A stretch of 64,000 bases of DNA from Lipingzhangella halophila (GCF_014203805.1 NZ_JACHJT010000002.1:496001-560000), one strand, 5' to 3'. Counted from the first letter of the stretch, positions 23,663 to 32,340 are shown. Program-made: numbers and translations. Notes: generated by a model not told the origin, from the sequence alone.

Positions 23663-24775
23663 CTACTTGGCGGTCTTCAGCGTGGACAACAGGGAGAAGA
23701 AGGAGGGCTTGCGTACGAAGTCGTCGTTCATCACCGTCGCGGCCCCCTCCCCCTCGAAGGTGTGCGGGACCCAGGAGTACTTGTCGGTGAAGCCCCAGAT
23801 CGTGAAGGAGTCGCAGCCGTCGACGCTCAGGCACGCCCGCAGCGCCTGCTGGTAGTAGTCGGCCTGCTGCTCCAGCTGCGCCTCAGTGGGCCGGCCGTCT
23901 TCGGGTAGCTCCATACGCACGTCGATCTCGGTGATGGCCGTGGCGAGGCCGAGTTCGTCGAAGCGGCTCAGATTGTCCTCGAGATCGCCGGGGAAGCCGT
24001 ACTCGATGCTCAGGTGCCCTTGGGGAGCGAATCCGTGCAGTGGCACCTCCCGCGCGAGTAGGTCCCGGGAGAGCTCGTAGTAGGCGTCGCTCTTGGCGTT
24101 GATGCCCTCGACGTTGTAGTCGTTGAGGAACAGCTCCGCGGAGGGATCGGCCTCGTGCGCCCAGCGGAAGGCGTCAGCGATGATCTCCGGTCCCAGCTCG
24201 CGGATCCAGATGTTTTCCTCGGTGCGCAGGTTGCCGTCGTCGTCGAAGATCTCGTTGGCGACGTCCCACTGCTCGATCCGGCCGGCGTAGCGGCCGACAA
24301 CGGTTGTGATGTGGTCGCGCAGGATTGCGCGCAGCTCCTCGTCGGAGAAGTCGCCCTCCTCCAGCCAATCCGGGTTCTGGCTGTGCCACAGAAGCGCGTG
24401 CCCGCGCACGTCCTGGCCGTTGCGCTCGGCGAAGTCGACGATGGCATCAGCCGTGTCGAAGTTGTAGCTGTCCCGCTCGGGGTGGATGTACTCCCATTTC
24501 ATCTGGTTCTCGGCGGTAACCGAGCTGAACTGGCGCTCCGCGGTCTTGCGGTATTTCTTGTCGGAGGTGAAGGGGTCGGGGTAGTCCTGGTCAGCGTGGT
24601 GGCCGCCGCCGGCAATCGCGGTGCCGATGACGAGGTCTTCAGGAGCGGCCACGCGCAGCCTGTTGTGTTTGGCGTTGGAGTGGTCGGGGGGAGAAGCCGC
24701 GGCCGGGACGGCTGCCAGCGGTAGCGAGACCGCCGCGGCGGCGAGTGTGGTGGTGACAAGGCGAACCGTGTGCAT
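23663..24775 (-). CDS. Secreted GH10 endo-1,4-beta-xylanase
   Basis: The 370-residue protein has a signal peptide (MHTVRLVTTTLAAAAV to AAAS, about 1-27) and a GH10 barrel: VTAENQMKWEYIHPE, GHALLWHSQNPDW, the acid/base Glu in WDVANEIFDD and the nucleophile Glu in ITEIDVRM, then FTIWGFTDKYSWV. The start at 24775 has GGAG 7 nt upstream. No carbohydrate-binding module is attached, so it is a catalytic-domain-only enzyme cutting xylan outside the cell. CGAAA-type repeats upstream suggest xylan-responsive repression. It is monocistronic, bounded by a terminator. Confidence 0.93.
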   Translation of the reverse strand: MHTVRLVTTTLAAAAVSLPLAAVPAAASPPDHSNAKHNRLRVAAPEDLVIGTAIAGGGHHADQDYPDPFTSDKKYRKTAERQFSSVTAENQMKWEYIHPERDSYNFDTADAIVDFAERNGQDVRGHALLWHSQNPDWLEEGDFSDEELRAILRDHITTVVGRYAGRIEQWDVANEIFDDDGNLRTEENIWIRELGPEIIADAFRWAHEADPSAELFLNDYNVEGINAKSDAYYELSRDLLAREVPLHGFAPQGHLSIEYGFPGDLEDNLSRFDELGLATAITEIDVRMELPEDGRPTEAQLEQQADYYQQALRACLSVDGCDSFTIWGFTDKYSWVPHTFEGEGAATVMNDDFVRKPSFFSLLSTLKTAK

Positions 24776-24802
24776 TGGGGGACTCCAGTTCCGCCGGGAA
24801 CT

Positions 24803-24977
24803 CGAAAGTTTCCGAAAAACTTCCGACAATTATCCAACGGACATTAAGCTCCGACCCAGCAAAGCGTCAAGGGTCGACCACAGCACGCATGCCGCATTCC
24901 CCGGCCGCAATGGCACTGTGGCGAAGTGCACCGCCCCATACATTTCCTACGGAACCGAAAAGTTTCGAAATTTCCGG
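24803..24977 (-). promoter_or_regulatory. CGAAA-type operators of the xylanase gene
   Basis: Near the start codon, CGAAAGTTTCCG (24803-24814) and CGAAAAACTTCCG (24813-24825) abut as imperfect inverted repeats. A further cluster, CCGAAAAGTTTCG then CGAAATTTCCGG, covers 24955-24977. From memory, inverted CGAAA repeats lie upstream of several Streptomyces xylanase genes and are regulatory. The two clusters, about 145 nt apart, could support repression by looping. Confidence 0.55.
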
Positions 24978-25071
24978 TCCGCGCCTGGTCCTGGGGCCGC
25001 TTCGGGTTCATGCCCGGTCGGTCGGCTGCTGCGGGCCGCCGGACGCCACCCGTACCGCCCGGCGCACATCC

Positions 25072-25287
25072 ATGTGGAGGTTCCGGCCCCCGGTGTACGC
25101 AGAGGGGGTGGTCCGGCTCGGCGGCCAGGAACGCGCCGTCACCCGAGGTGACCTGTTCATCGTGCTCTCTTGGGTCAGACTGGGCATGGGCGCCGAGAGC
25201 CCACTGGACCTCTTCCGGTTCAGCGACACCCCGACCTTCGAAGCCCCGCACCAGGACCACGTCCTTGCCGAGAAGGAGACCGAATGA
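25072..25287 (+). pseudogene. Gentisate 1,2-dioxygenase C-terminal fragment
   Basis: The frame ending at 25287 reads YAEGVVRLGGQERAVTRGDLFIV, SWVRLGMGAE and LDLFRFSDTPTFEA. This is the second cupin of gentisate 1,2-dioxygenase-type enzymes (VEGxGTVxVGGxEHxVxRGDLFVVPSW, then LDLFxFSDAPxxEAL). The iron-binding first cupin is missing, so only about 65 residues survive. The stop overlaps the ATG of the next remnant (ATGA), showing the original operon order dioxygenase, hydrolase, isomerase. Confidence 0.6.
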
Positions 25288-25580
25288 GACTGGCGAGCCT
25301 GCGCCTGAACGGCACGACCACCGCGGCGCGGACCGGCGGCGACACCGTCCAGAGCGCCACCACCGACGACCTGGTCTTCAACCCGGCCGCGCTGGTGGAG
25401 TGCATCTCCTCGATCCTGACGCTCAACCCGGGCGACGTCATCGCCACGGGCACCACCGGTGGGGTGGGGCACGCGCGCACGCCCCCGCGCTACATCGAGG
25501 ACGGCTCCAAGGTCGTCACCCGGGTCGGCGGCATCGGTGAACCGGCGAACACCGCTCGCAGGGAGAAGCGCAATGGCTGA
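25284..25580 (+). pseudogene. Fumarylacetoacetate-hydrolase-family remnant (internal deletion)
   Basis: The 98-residue frame joins an FAH-type N-terminus (MRLASLRLNGTTTAARTGGD) directly to an FAH-type C-terminus (QSATTDDLVFNPAALVECIS, LNPGDVIATGTTGGVGHAR, VTRVGGIGE). Intact fumarylpyruvate or acylpyruvate hydrolases have about 280 residues; roughly 180, including the metal-binding core, are gone while the frame is kept. It overlaps the intact isomerase gene by 8 nt. The protein cannot be an active hydrolase. Confidence 0.7.
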
Positions 25581-26307
25581 GGACCCCGCCACGAGAACCC
25601 GGCTCGCCTGGCTCGACCGGGGCACCGAGGTTTTCAACACGGCCCTGGCGGACCTGTCCGACCACGACCTGGACGGCCCCTCGCTGCTGCCGAACTGGAG
25701 CCGGCGGCACGTGGTCGCGCACGTGGGATACAACGCGCGTGCGCTGGACCGCCTGGTGCACTGGGCGCGCACCGGGGTGGAGACTCCCATGTACCCCGAC
25801 GCCGAAACGCGCTCGGCCGAGATCGAGCAGGGTGCTGCCCTGCCCGCGGAGGAGCTGCGCGCGCTGGCCGTCGAGTCCGCGGAGCAACTGCGCGCCGACC
25901 TGGCCTCCCTGCCCGACGACCGGTGGCAGTCCCGGGTCGTCACCGCCCAGGGCCGCACCGTTCCGGCCACCGAGATCCCCTGGATGCGCTGCCGCGAGGT
26001 CTGGATCCACACTGTTGACCTGGGTGGGGCCGGCTTCGCCGACCTGCCGGCGGACCTGCTCGACGCGATCGCCTACGACGTCCTCGACCTGTGGGAACGC
26101 CGCAGCCATGGTGCCGGAATCGCGCTGGACGCCCTGGACCGCTCTCCCGGCTGGCCCGGGCGCGACGCCCCCGGAGCGGGGAGGCACCCGGTCACCTGCC
26201 ACGGTACCGCCGCCGCGCTCACCGCCTGGCTGACCGGCCGCGCCCCGCCTCCCGCCGGTGTCGACCCCGGCGACGCGGTCCCTCCTGACCTGCCGAACTG
26301 GCTGTGA
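25573..26307 (+). CDS. Mycothiol-dependent maleylpyruvate isomerase-family protein
   Basis: The 244-residue product has the DinB-like MDMPI_N bundle: FNTALADLSDHDLDGPSLLPNWSRRHVVAHV, with the metal-binding His of the WSRxHVVAHV motif, plus the later RCREVWIHTVDL with two more ligands, and a C-terminal domain ending AALTAWLTGR. In the gentisate pathway this enzyme turns maleylpyruvate to fumarylpyruvate using mycothiol as cofactor. Here it is complete, while the dioxygenase before it and the hydrolase are broken, so it is probably relict or has another use. Confidence 0.85.
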   Translation: MAEDPATRTRLAWLDRGTEVFNTALADLSDHDLDGPSLLPNWSRRHVVAHVGYNARALDRLVHWARTGVETPMYPDAETRSAEIEQGAALPAEELRALAVESAEQLRADLASLPDDRWQSRVVTAQGRTVPATEIPWMRCREVWIHTVDLGGAGFADLPADLLDAIAYDVLDLWERRSHGAGIALDALDRSPGWPGRDAPGAGRHPVTCHGTAAALTAWLTGRAPPPAGVDPGDAVPPDLPNWL

Positions 26308-26521
26308 CCACGTCGAAGACGCCGCAGTACCTGGCCCAAGGAGCCTGCCAGACCGTGGAGGACGCCCATGCCCTGGCCGAGTCGTCCGCCGAGGGCGGAG
26401 ACCAGTGGCCCAAGGCCCTGGACACGTGCCCCGCACCGCGCGCGTGCCCCAGGGCGCCTTGAAAGGGGCGGTTCTCTCCAGACCAGCGCACACGCACCGC
26501 GGCGTCGCACGCGGTTCACCT

Positions 26522-27349
26522 TTACGGCGCGGCCGGCCGCACCCTCGCCCGCGGGGCGGCAGTACCGCGGGCGCTGGTGCGGCCGCGCCGCGTCTTCCAC
26601 GCGGCTACCAGCACGAAGGACACCGTGACCAGCAGTGCCCACGCGCCGAACTTGGCGGGGTGCACCATGGCCCAGGCGTCGAGCTGGTGCGGGTAGCGGA
26701 AGGCCCCGAAGATCGTGAAGGCGTTCTCGGCCACCCACAGGAAGAAGCCGATCAGCACGAACGACAGCGACAGCGGCATCCGGTAGCGCACCCCACCGAC
26801 GGTGAAGTACACCCAGGTTCCCCATGTCACCGCGATCATCCCCGCCGCGAGCAGGAACCGGACATCGGGCAGCCAGTGGTGGGTGAAGAAGTTGGCGTAG
26901 ATAAGCACAGCGAGCACCCCGGTGGCCGCGGAGCGGTAACGCACCAGGTCCAGGTCCAGTAGCCGCCAGGCCCGGGCGACGTAGCTGCCCACTGCGGCGT
27001 ACATGAAGCCGCTGTACAGCGGCACCCCGGCGATGGTTGTCCAGGCCGGCTCCGGGTAGCTCCAGGAGCCCGCCCGCACCTTGAACAGCTCGAAGGCCAG
27101 CCCCACCACGTGGAATCCCAGGACGCCGAGTACCTCCCGCCCGGTCTCCAGCCGAAGCAGCCAGAAGGCGAGGGTCAGCGCGACCCCGTAGACCAGCAGC
27201 GCGTCGTAGCGGGGGATGGGCAGTGGCACGACCGCCGAGAGCGCCAGTCCCGCGAACAGTGCTACCGCGAACGCACACGCTTGCGCTTCCAGCCAGGCGA
27301 AACGCACCAACTGGGTGAGTTTCCAGGACAGGTTCCGGGAAGGGGGCAT
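26522..27349 (-). CDS. DUF817-family integral membrane protein
   Basis: The product of about 275 residues has seven to eight hydrophobic helices and the conserved blocks FELFKVRAGSWSYPE, PLYSGFMYAAVGSYVARAW and WVAENAFTIFGAFRYPHQ, which I recognise as DUF817. Its activity is unknown. I chose the ATG at 27349; an in-frame GTG at 27373 is also possible and neither has a clear ribosome site. The final 25 residues are Arg/Ala-rich and cytoplasmic. It converges with the maleylpyruvate isomerase gene across 214 nt with no obvious signals. Confidence 0.8.
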   Translation of the reverse strand: MPPSRNLSWKLTQLVRFAWLEAQACAFAVALFAGLALSAVVPLPIPRYDALLVYGVALTLAFWLLRLETGREVLGVLGFHVVGLAFELFKVRAGSWSYPEPAWTTIAGVPLYSGFMYAAVGSYVARAWRLLDLDLVRYRSAATGVLAVLIYANFFTHHWLPDVRFLLAAGMIAVTWGTWVYFTVGGVRYRMPLSLSFVLIGFFLWVAENAFTIFGAFRYPHQLDAWAMVHPAKFGAWALLVTVSFVLVAAWKTRRGRTSARGTAAPRARVRPAAP

Positions 27350-27478
27350 ATGTCGTTCGATGCACGTTGGCACGGCTGCGTTGCGGCCGACACGTCACGG
27401 CCGTGTCTCGCGGAACGTTCGATAGCCGGCCTGGTCCCGGACGGAACGGGCCGGTGGCGGGCGCGCCGGGCACGCCGG

Positions 27479-28348
27479 TCAGCGCTCCAGCACTACGGCG
27501 TGCAGGCTGCGTACCCGCTCCTCGCGCACGTCGAGGCGGACCACCGCGACGGGCTCGGAGCGGCGGGTCACGAGTAGTCCGACGCCCTCGTCCAGCGGGA
27601 TCGGGGTGAGGTGCCAACCGCTTCCCGGCCCGAGGAAGCGCAGCGTTCGCTCCGCGACCGTCGCGATACCTTCGGCGAGGCCCACGCGCCTGCCGCCGAT
27701 GGTCGCCCAGCCGGAAACCCGCGGATCCAGCAGCCGCGCAAGCGCGTCGAGGTCACCGCCGGCGCACGCGTCGGCGAACCGCTTCGCGACCGCGGACAGC
27801 GTCGACGCCTCCGAGGGCACCGGGGTCGCCGCCGGCTGGCGGGCACCGCCGCGGACCGACTTGCGGGCCTGGCGGGCGAGTTGCCGGCAGGCGGCCGGTG
27901 TGCGGCCGACGAGTTCGGCGATCCCGTCGAAGGGGACACCGAAGACGTCGTGCAGCAGGAACACGGTCCGCTGGGCTGGTGTGAGGCGGTCGAGAACCAG
28001 GCCGAGCGCGCTGCGGACCTCGTCATCGAGCGTGACCCGGTCGGCGGGGTCCGCTCCGCTGTCCGGAGTCCGCGCGGCGAGGTCAGCCGTGTCGGTGGGC
28101 TCGGAGAGCCGAAGACGCGCCGACCGGAGGCGGTCGAGCGCCAGGCGCCGGACCGCAACGAGCAGCCACGCGCGCGGGTCGTCGAGCGCGTCCACCGGCT
28201 GCAGGGCCAGGCGCGCGAACGCGTCCTGGACGACGTCCTCGGCCTCGGTGCGGTCGCCGAGCACGCGCGCGGCGACGGCGTGCAGGTAACGCCGGTCGCG
28301 CGACCAGACCGCGGCGATGCGCTCCTCGGAGCTCGGCACGGTCACCAC
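27479..28348 (-). CDS. ECF41/SigJ-like sigma factor with SnoaL-like C-terminus
   Basis: The 289-residue protein has sigma region 2 (about 10-75: RVLGDRTEAEDVVQDAFARL), region 4 (about 110-165: LDRLTPAQRTVFLLHDVFGVPFDGIAELVGRTPAACRQLARQA) and an NTF2/SnoaL-like C-terminal domain (about 175-289) that controls activity in the ECF41 group. There is no dedicated anti-sigma gene, as expected. The linker lacks the WLPEP motif I recall for core ECF41 members, so it may be an outlier. It lies 24 nt after the NmrA-like gene, the typical partner arrangement. Confidence 0.85.
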   Translation of the reverse strand: MVTVPSSEERIAAVWSRDRRYLHAVAARVLGDRTEAEDVVQDAFARLALQPVDALDDPRAWLLVAVRRLALDRLRSARLRLSEPTDTADLAARTPDSGADPADRVTLDDEVRSALGLVLDRLTPAQRTVFLLHDVFGVPFDGIAELVGRTPAACRQLARQARKSVRGGARQPAATPVPSEASTLSAVAKRFADACAGGDLDALARLLDPRVSGWATIGGRRVGLAEGIATVAERTLRFLGPGSGWHLTPIPLDEGVGLLVTRRSEPVAVVRLDVREERVRSLHAVVLER

Positions 28349-28372
28349 GCTGCCAGACCGGGCACGGCGGCG

Positions 28373-29107
28373 TCAGGCATGGTGGATGTCCGCTGCCGGG
28401 CCGCCCTGCTCCGGGGCGCGGCCCAGCGCCTCGCCGCGGAGCATGTCGAGGAGTGTCGGCGTGCCCTCCGTGGTGGTGACGGCGACCTTCCGCCGGACCC
28501 AGGTTGAGCTGGCGAGCTGGGCGAGCATGCTGGCCGCCAGATCGGCCCGAGAGGTGAAAACGCCGTCGGCGCGGTCGGCTTGCAGCCGGTAGGCGGTGAC
28601 CGAGGGCGTGTGGAAGAGCCCGCTGGGCCGCATGACTGTCCATTCGAGGTCGGACTCTTCGAGGTGCCGCTCCATGATGCGCATATCGGCATACGTCGTC
28701 CTGCCGATGGTGCGGGTCACCAGCGGCTGCACGACCCGGTTGAGTAGGAAGCCGCCCTCGGCGTGGTGGTGCGGCTCGGTCGCCGAGGAGCTGACCGCGA
28801 CGATCCTGGGGATCCCGTGCCGTGCCATGGCCCCGGTGATGTTCGCGATGCCCTTGCTGTACACGGTGATCGGCTTGCGGCTGAACGGGACACCGAGCGT
28901 CGAGAGCACCGCGTTGCTTCCTTCCGCTGCCCGGGCGACAGCCCGGGGGTCGTGGACGTCGGCTTCGGCAACGGCCAGCCGGTCGTGCGCAAGGGGGAAC
29001 TCACCGGGGTGCCGGGTAACGGCGACGACGTCGTGCCCGGCGTCGATGGCCTGGCGGGTGAGGATGCGACCGGTGCCTCCGTTGGCACCGAAGATGGCGA
29101 CTCTCAT
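28373..29107 (-). CDS. NmrA/NAD(P)-binding oxidoreductase (sigma-linked)
   Basis: The 244-residue product starts MRVAIFGANGGTGRILTRQAI, an extended-SDR/NmrA Rossmann motif, and has AVSSSATEPHHH and the WTVMRPSGLF block near the centre. The ATG at 29107 has a strong AGGAGG 7 nt upstream. ECF41 sigma factors are known to sit beside carboxymuconolactone decarboxylase, oxidoreductase or epimerase genes, and this gene fills that role here as the first gene of a two-gene operon. Its substrate is unknown. Confidence 0.82.
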   Translation of the reverse strand: MRVAIFGANGGTGRILTRQAIDAGHDVVAVTRHPGEFPLAHDRLAVAEADVHDPRAVARAAEGSNAVLSTLGVPFSRKPITVYSKGIANITGAMARHGIPRIVAVSSSATEPHHHAEGGFLLNRVVQPLVTRTIGRTTYADMRIMERHLEESDLEWTVMRPSGLFHTPSVTAYRLQADRADGVFTSRADLAASMLAQLASSTWVRRKVAVTTTEGTPTLLDMLRGEALGRAPEQGGPAADIHHA

Positions 29108-29159
29108 GCGTCGACCTCCTGGTGGCAAGCGCGGCCGCTCCGCGCTCTCTGCCCGAGGG

Positions 29160-29186
29160 GACGATCGGCACCGGCCGAGTGTGAGG
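29160..29186 (-). promoter_or_regulatory. Candidate ECF41-type promoter
   Basis: On the minus strand CCTCACA and CGTC are separated by exactly 16 nt, 50 nt upstream of the NmrA-like start. The ECF41 consensus I recall is TGTCACA, 16 nt, CGTC, so 9 of 11 bases and the spacing match. This implies the sigma factor drives its own operon. Confidence 0.5.
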
Positions 29187-29242
29187 CCGGCGCGTCATGG
29201 GTGGTGGAATTGCCGCTTCAGGTCGCCGGTCGCGGTTGCCGC

Positions 29243-29842
29243 TCAGTCGGGTTCGTCGGGCTCCTTGGGAGGAGCGGGGAAGGCCAGAAAGCGGGTGAGT
29301 ACCACCCGGGCGTCGGCCGGCATCTCCTCGGCCGGGCGGCGGTAGCGGTTCAGCAGCGCGATGTAGTCCTCGAAGAACTGCTTCAGCTCCCCCGGCGTGA
29401 CTCGGATCAGCCCGCGCGAGTAGGGGAACGCGTCCAGCCACGGGCTGGACGCGTCCTCCGCCTCCTGGGCTTCCTGGGCCTGTTGGAAGGCTGCCATGTC
29501 CCGGGCGATGGCAAGCCGGCCCATCTCGTCCAGCACCGATCGGACGCTGGTGTCCTGCTCGCTGCGGGCCGGGAAGCGGATGTCCCGGTTTGCCGGGCGC
29601 CACCACCGCTCCCGGCCGTGCGCGCCGTCGGAATGGGTTTCCTCGACGAATCCGTGCCGGGCCAGTTCCCGCAGGTGGTAGCTGGTCGCTCCGGTGTTCA
29701 GGCCGAGGGCGCGCGCCAGGGTGGCGGACGTCGCCGCCCCGTACCACGCGAGGTGTTCCAGGATGCGCTGGCGCCGGGGGTGCGCCAGCGCCTTGAGTGC
29801 CGCCGGGTCGGTCAGCTCGTAGATCTCGGGCGCATCGTCCAC
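29243..29842 (-). CDS. Winged-helix (ArsR-type) transcriptional regulator
   Basis: The 199-residue protein has an N-terminal DNA-binding domain (about 8-75: LKALAHPRRQRILEHLAWYGAATSATLARALGLNTGATSYHLREL) and a helical C-terminal part with an acidic, Gln-rich stretch (AFQQAQEAQEAEDASSP) around residue 120. This longer HTH_20 type is common in actinobacteria. The GTG at 29842 lies just beside a 16-bp dyad, so it probably represses itself and the divergent M28 peptidase gene. Confidence 0.85.
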   Translation of the reverse strand: MDDAPEIYELTDPAALKALAHPRRQRILEHLAWYGAATSATLARALGLNTGATSYHLRELARHGFVEETHSDGAHGRERWWRPANRDIRFPARSEQDTSVRSVLDEMGRLAIARDMAAFQQAQEAQEAEDASSPWLDAFPYSRGLIRVTPGELKQFFEDYIALLNRYRRPAEEMPADARVVLTRFLAFPAPPKEPDEPD

Positions 29843-29852
29843 GCCGCAACGC

Positions 29853-29945
29853 TAGCTGTGCACAGCTATCTGTGCAAGACCTACACTCTACGCTTCTCCG
29901 CACCTCAGAGAGGTGCACAAAAAAGCTTGCAAAGATATCTGTGCA
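29853..29945. promoter_or_regulatory. Operator cluster between regulator and peptidase genes
   Basis: TAGCTGTGCACAGCTA (29853-29868) is a perfect 16-bp dyad 11 nt upstream of the regulator start. The half-like motif TATCTGTGCA follows at 29867-29876 and recurs at 29936-29945, next to a TTGCAA at 29927 that could be the -35 box of the peptidase promoter. Repeats on both sides fit a repressor serving both genes. Confidence 0.55.
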
Positions 29946-29991
29946 TAATTCACTATGTACTCATGCCGCACTCCAACCTGAGAGGTGACTG

Positions 29992-32340
29992 ATGGAACCG
30001 GCCTCCCCCTCGCGCCGCGCACGGATCGCCGCGATGCTGGCGCTCCTTGCCGTGGCCGCCGTCGTGGCTGCCGGCCTGGTCGCCCACCACCGCTTCCCTG
30101 ATGTCGCGCCGCCCGCGAGCGAAACGGAGTTCGACACCGACCGCGCGTGGACGCACCTGGAACGCATCGTGGGCGAGGAACCGGCCCCGATCGGCAGCCA
30201 GAACAGCGCGGAGGTCCGCGACTACCTGGTCGAGCACCTGGAGTCCCTCGGTCTGGAGACCGAAGTCCAGCAGGACGTCGGGGCACGCACCTTCCGGACC
30301 GTCGCCGAGACCGGACGGGTCGACAACGTCGTCGCCACCCTGCCCGGCACCGACCCCACCGGCCGCGTCTACCTGGCCGCGCACTACGACACGACCCCCA
30401 CCACCCCCGGCACCACCGACGACCTGCAGGGTGTGGCGACCATCCTGGAGATCGCCCGGGTGCTCGCCGAACGCGAGCAGCCGCGCAACGACGTTGTCTT
30501 CCTGCTCAGTGACGGCGAGGAGCCCGGACTTCTGGGGGCCGAGGCGTTCGCCGAGCACCACCCCGACGCCCCCGACGGGGGTGTCGTGCTCAACCTGGAG
30601 GGCGCGGGCAACGCCGGGCCTTCGGCGCTGTACAACACCTCCTCCGGAAACGCCGAACTGGTCAGCGAATGGGCCGACACGGTGCCGTACCCGGCCGGCG
30701 AGTCCGGCTTCGCCGCGCTCTGGGCCGAGGCGCCGTTCAACAGCGACTTCACCGCCCTGGAGGAAGCCGGCTTCATCGGCATGGAGTTCAGCCCGCTCGA
30801 CGGCCGGGCCTACTACCACCACCCGAGCGACACCCTCGACAACTTCGCCCCCAAGACGCTGCACCACCAGGGCGTCAACGCCCTGGCGATGGCCGACACG
30901 ATCGTCGACCGCGACATCGCGGAGCTGCGCGCCGAGTCCGACACCACGTTCTTCACCGTCTTCGGCCAGGTTCTGGGCTACCCCGGGTTCCTGGTCCTCC
31001 CCCTGGCGCTGCTCTCCGTGGCCGGCGTGGCGGCCCTGGCCGTACTGACCCGCCTGCGCGCCCGAGTCAACGTGTCCCACCTGCTGGGCGGCGTACTCAC
31101 GGGCCTGCTCGCGATCGCCGTCAGCATGGGAGCCGCCTGGGGTCTGTGGCAGCTCCTACTGCAGGTGCGGCCGGGCTACGCGGGGATGGTCTCCGGAGAC
31201 CCCTACCAGCCGGAGTTCTACCGGTGGGCGATCCTGGCGCTGAGCGCCACCGTCGCCTGGGCCGGCTACTTCATCGCCCGGCGCCGCCTCCGGGAGGAGG
31301 CTCTGGTCGTGGGTGCGCTGCTGTGGCCAGCGCTGGTGGGACTCACCCTGGCCGTGGCGCTTCCGCCCATGGCCTACTTCGGCACCATCGCCGCGCTCGC
31401 CGCCAGTACCGGGGCGTTCGCCGCCTGGCGTGCCGGCGCGCACCGCCCGGTGCTGCGCTGCGCCCTGCTCGCCACCGGGGTACTGCCGGGTGCCCTGCTG
31501 CTGACCCTGTCCGGATACATCATCACCACGGTCATGGGAATCGGGCTGGGGGCCGCGGGGGCACTGTGCTTCGCCATGGCGGCCCTCCTGGTCGCACCGC
31601 TCGTCTCAATGGCCGTGCCCGCATCAGGCGGCCCCCGCCCGATCCTGGTCCCACTGACCGCCGGCCTGCTCACGGCCGCGCTCACCGCCACCGGGCTGGC
31701 CGTGGACACCTTCGACGAGGAGCACCCCTACACAGCGAACCTGTACTACGTCCTGGACGCCGACACCGAGCAGGCCGTGTGGGCCAGCGACAGTTCCCGG
31801 CCGCACGCGTGGGCCGCGGACTACGTGACCGACGAGCGTGACCCGGACCCGCTTTCGATACCCGCCCCCACGCGGTCGAACCCCGCCTGGACAGGGGATG
31901 CGCCGGCGCTGTCCCTGCCCGCCCCGGAGATCGAGGTCGCCGACACCCGTACCGGGGACGGCACGCTCACCCTCGACCTGGTACTGCACACCCAGCGCTC
32001 CGCCGAAATGCTGATCCTGCACCTGGATCGGCCCATCGCGGAGGGCACCGTGACGGTTCCCGACCTCCCCGCGACGGAGCTGTCCGAAATGGAGGCCGCC
32101 GGCGACGACGCCGCCGAATGGCCCTACGAGGTCACGATGCACAACCCGCCCGAGGGCGACGTCGAGCTGACCCTGCGGTTCACCGACGAGAAGCGGCCCG
32201 AACTGGGAGTCTCGGACGTCAGCTTCGGCCTGGCGGAGGTCCCCGGGTACAGCGAGCGCCCTGACGGCGTCGTGATGGAACCCGCCGGGGGCGGCGCGCC
32301 CACGGACAGCATCATCGTCAGCCACACCCACGAGTGGTAG
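29992..32340 (+). CDS. M28-family membrane metallopeptidase
   Basis: The 782-residue protein has an N-terminal signal anchor (about 9-30), an M28 zinc peptidase domain (about 45-320) with ligands in AAHYDTTP, TDDLQGV, SDGEEPGLLG, NLEGAG and YHHPSDTLDNF, then about eight transmembrane helices (about 325-570) and a C-terminal extracytoplasmic domain (about 580-782). This layout resembles vacuolar Pff1-like and actinobacterial M28 membrane peptidases. The ATG has GAGAGGTG upstream. It likely cleaves peptides outside the membrane. It ends in a strong terminator and is controlled by the divergent regulator, by inference. Confidence 0.88.
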   Translation: MEPASPSRRARIAAMLALLAVAAVVAAGLVAHHRFPDVAPPASETEFDTDRAWTHLERIVGEEPAPIGSQNSAEVRDYLVEHLESLGLETEVQQDVGARTFRTVAETGRVDNVVATLPGTDPTGRVYLAAHYDTTPTTPGTTDDLQGVATILEIARVLAEREQPRNDVVFLLSDGEEPGLLGAEAFAEHHPDAPDGGVVLNLEGAGNAGPSALYNTSSGNAELVSEWADTVPYPAGESGFAALWAEAPFNSDFTALEEAGFIGMEFSPLDGRAYYHHPSDTLDNFAPKTLHHQGVNALAMADTIVDRDIAELRAESDTTFFTVFGQVLGYPGFLVLPLALLSVAGVAALAVLTRLRARVNVSHLLGGVLTGLLAIAVSMGAAWGLWQLLLQVRPGYAGMVSGDPYQPEFYRWAILALSATVAWAGYFIARRRLREEALVVGALLWPALVGLTLAVALPPMAYFGTIAALAASTGAFAAWRAGAHRPVLRCALLATGVLPGALLLTLSGYIITTVMGIGLGAAGALCFAMAALLVAPLVSMAVPASGGPRPILVPLTAGLLTAALTATGLAVDTFDEEHPYTANLYYVLDADTEQAVWASDSSRPHAWAADYVTDERDPDPLSIPAPTRSNPAWTGDAPALSLPAPEIEVADTRTGDGTLTLDLVLHTQRSAEMLILHLDRPIAEGTVTVPDLPATELSEMEAAGDDAAEWPYEVTMHNPPEGDVELTLRFTDEKRPELGVSDVSFGLAEVPGYSERPDGVVMEPAGGGAPTDSIIVSHTHEW

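Noticed and set aside
25029-25110. An intradiol dioxygenase-like motif, RPAHIHVEVPAPG, in another frame
   Set aside because: Only 13 residues fit, with no homology on either side; the overlapping cupin frame is better supported by length and operon order.
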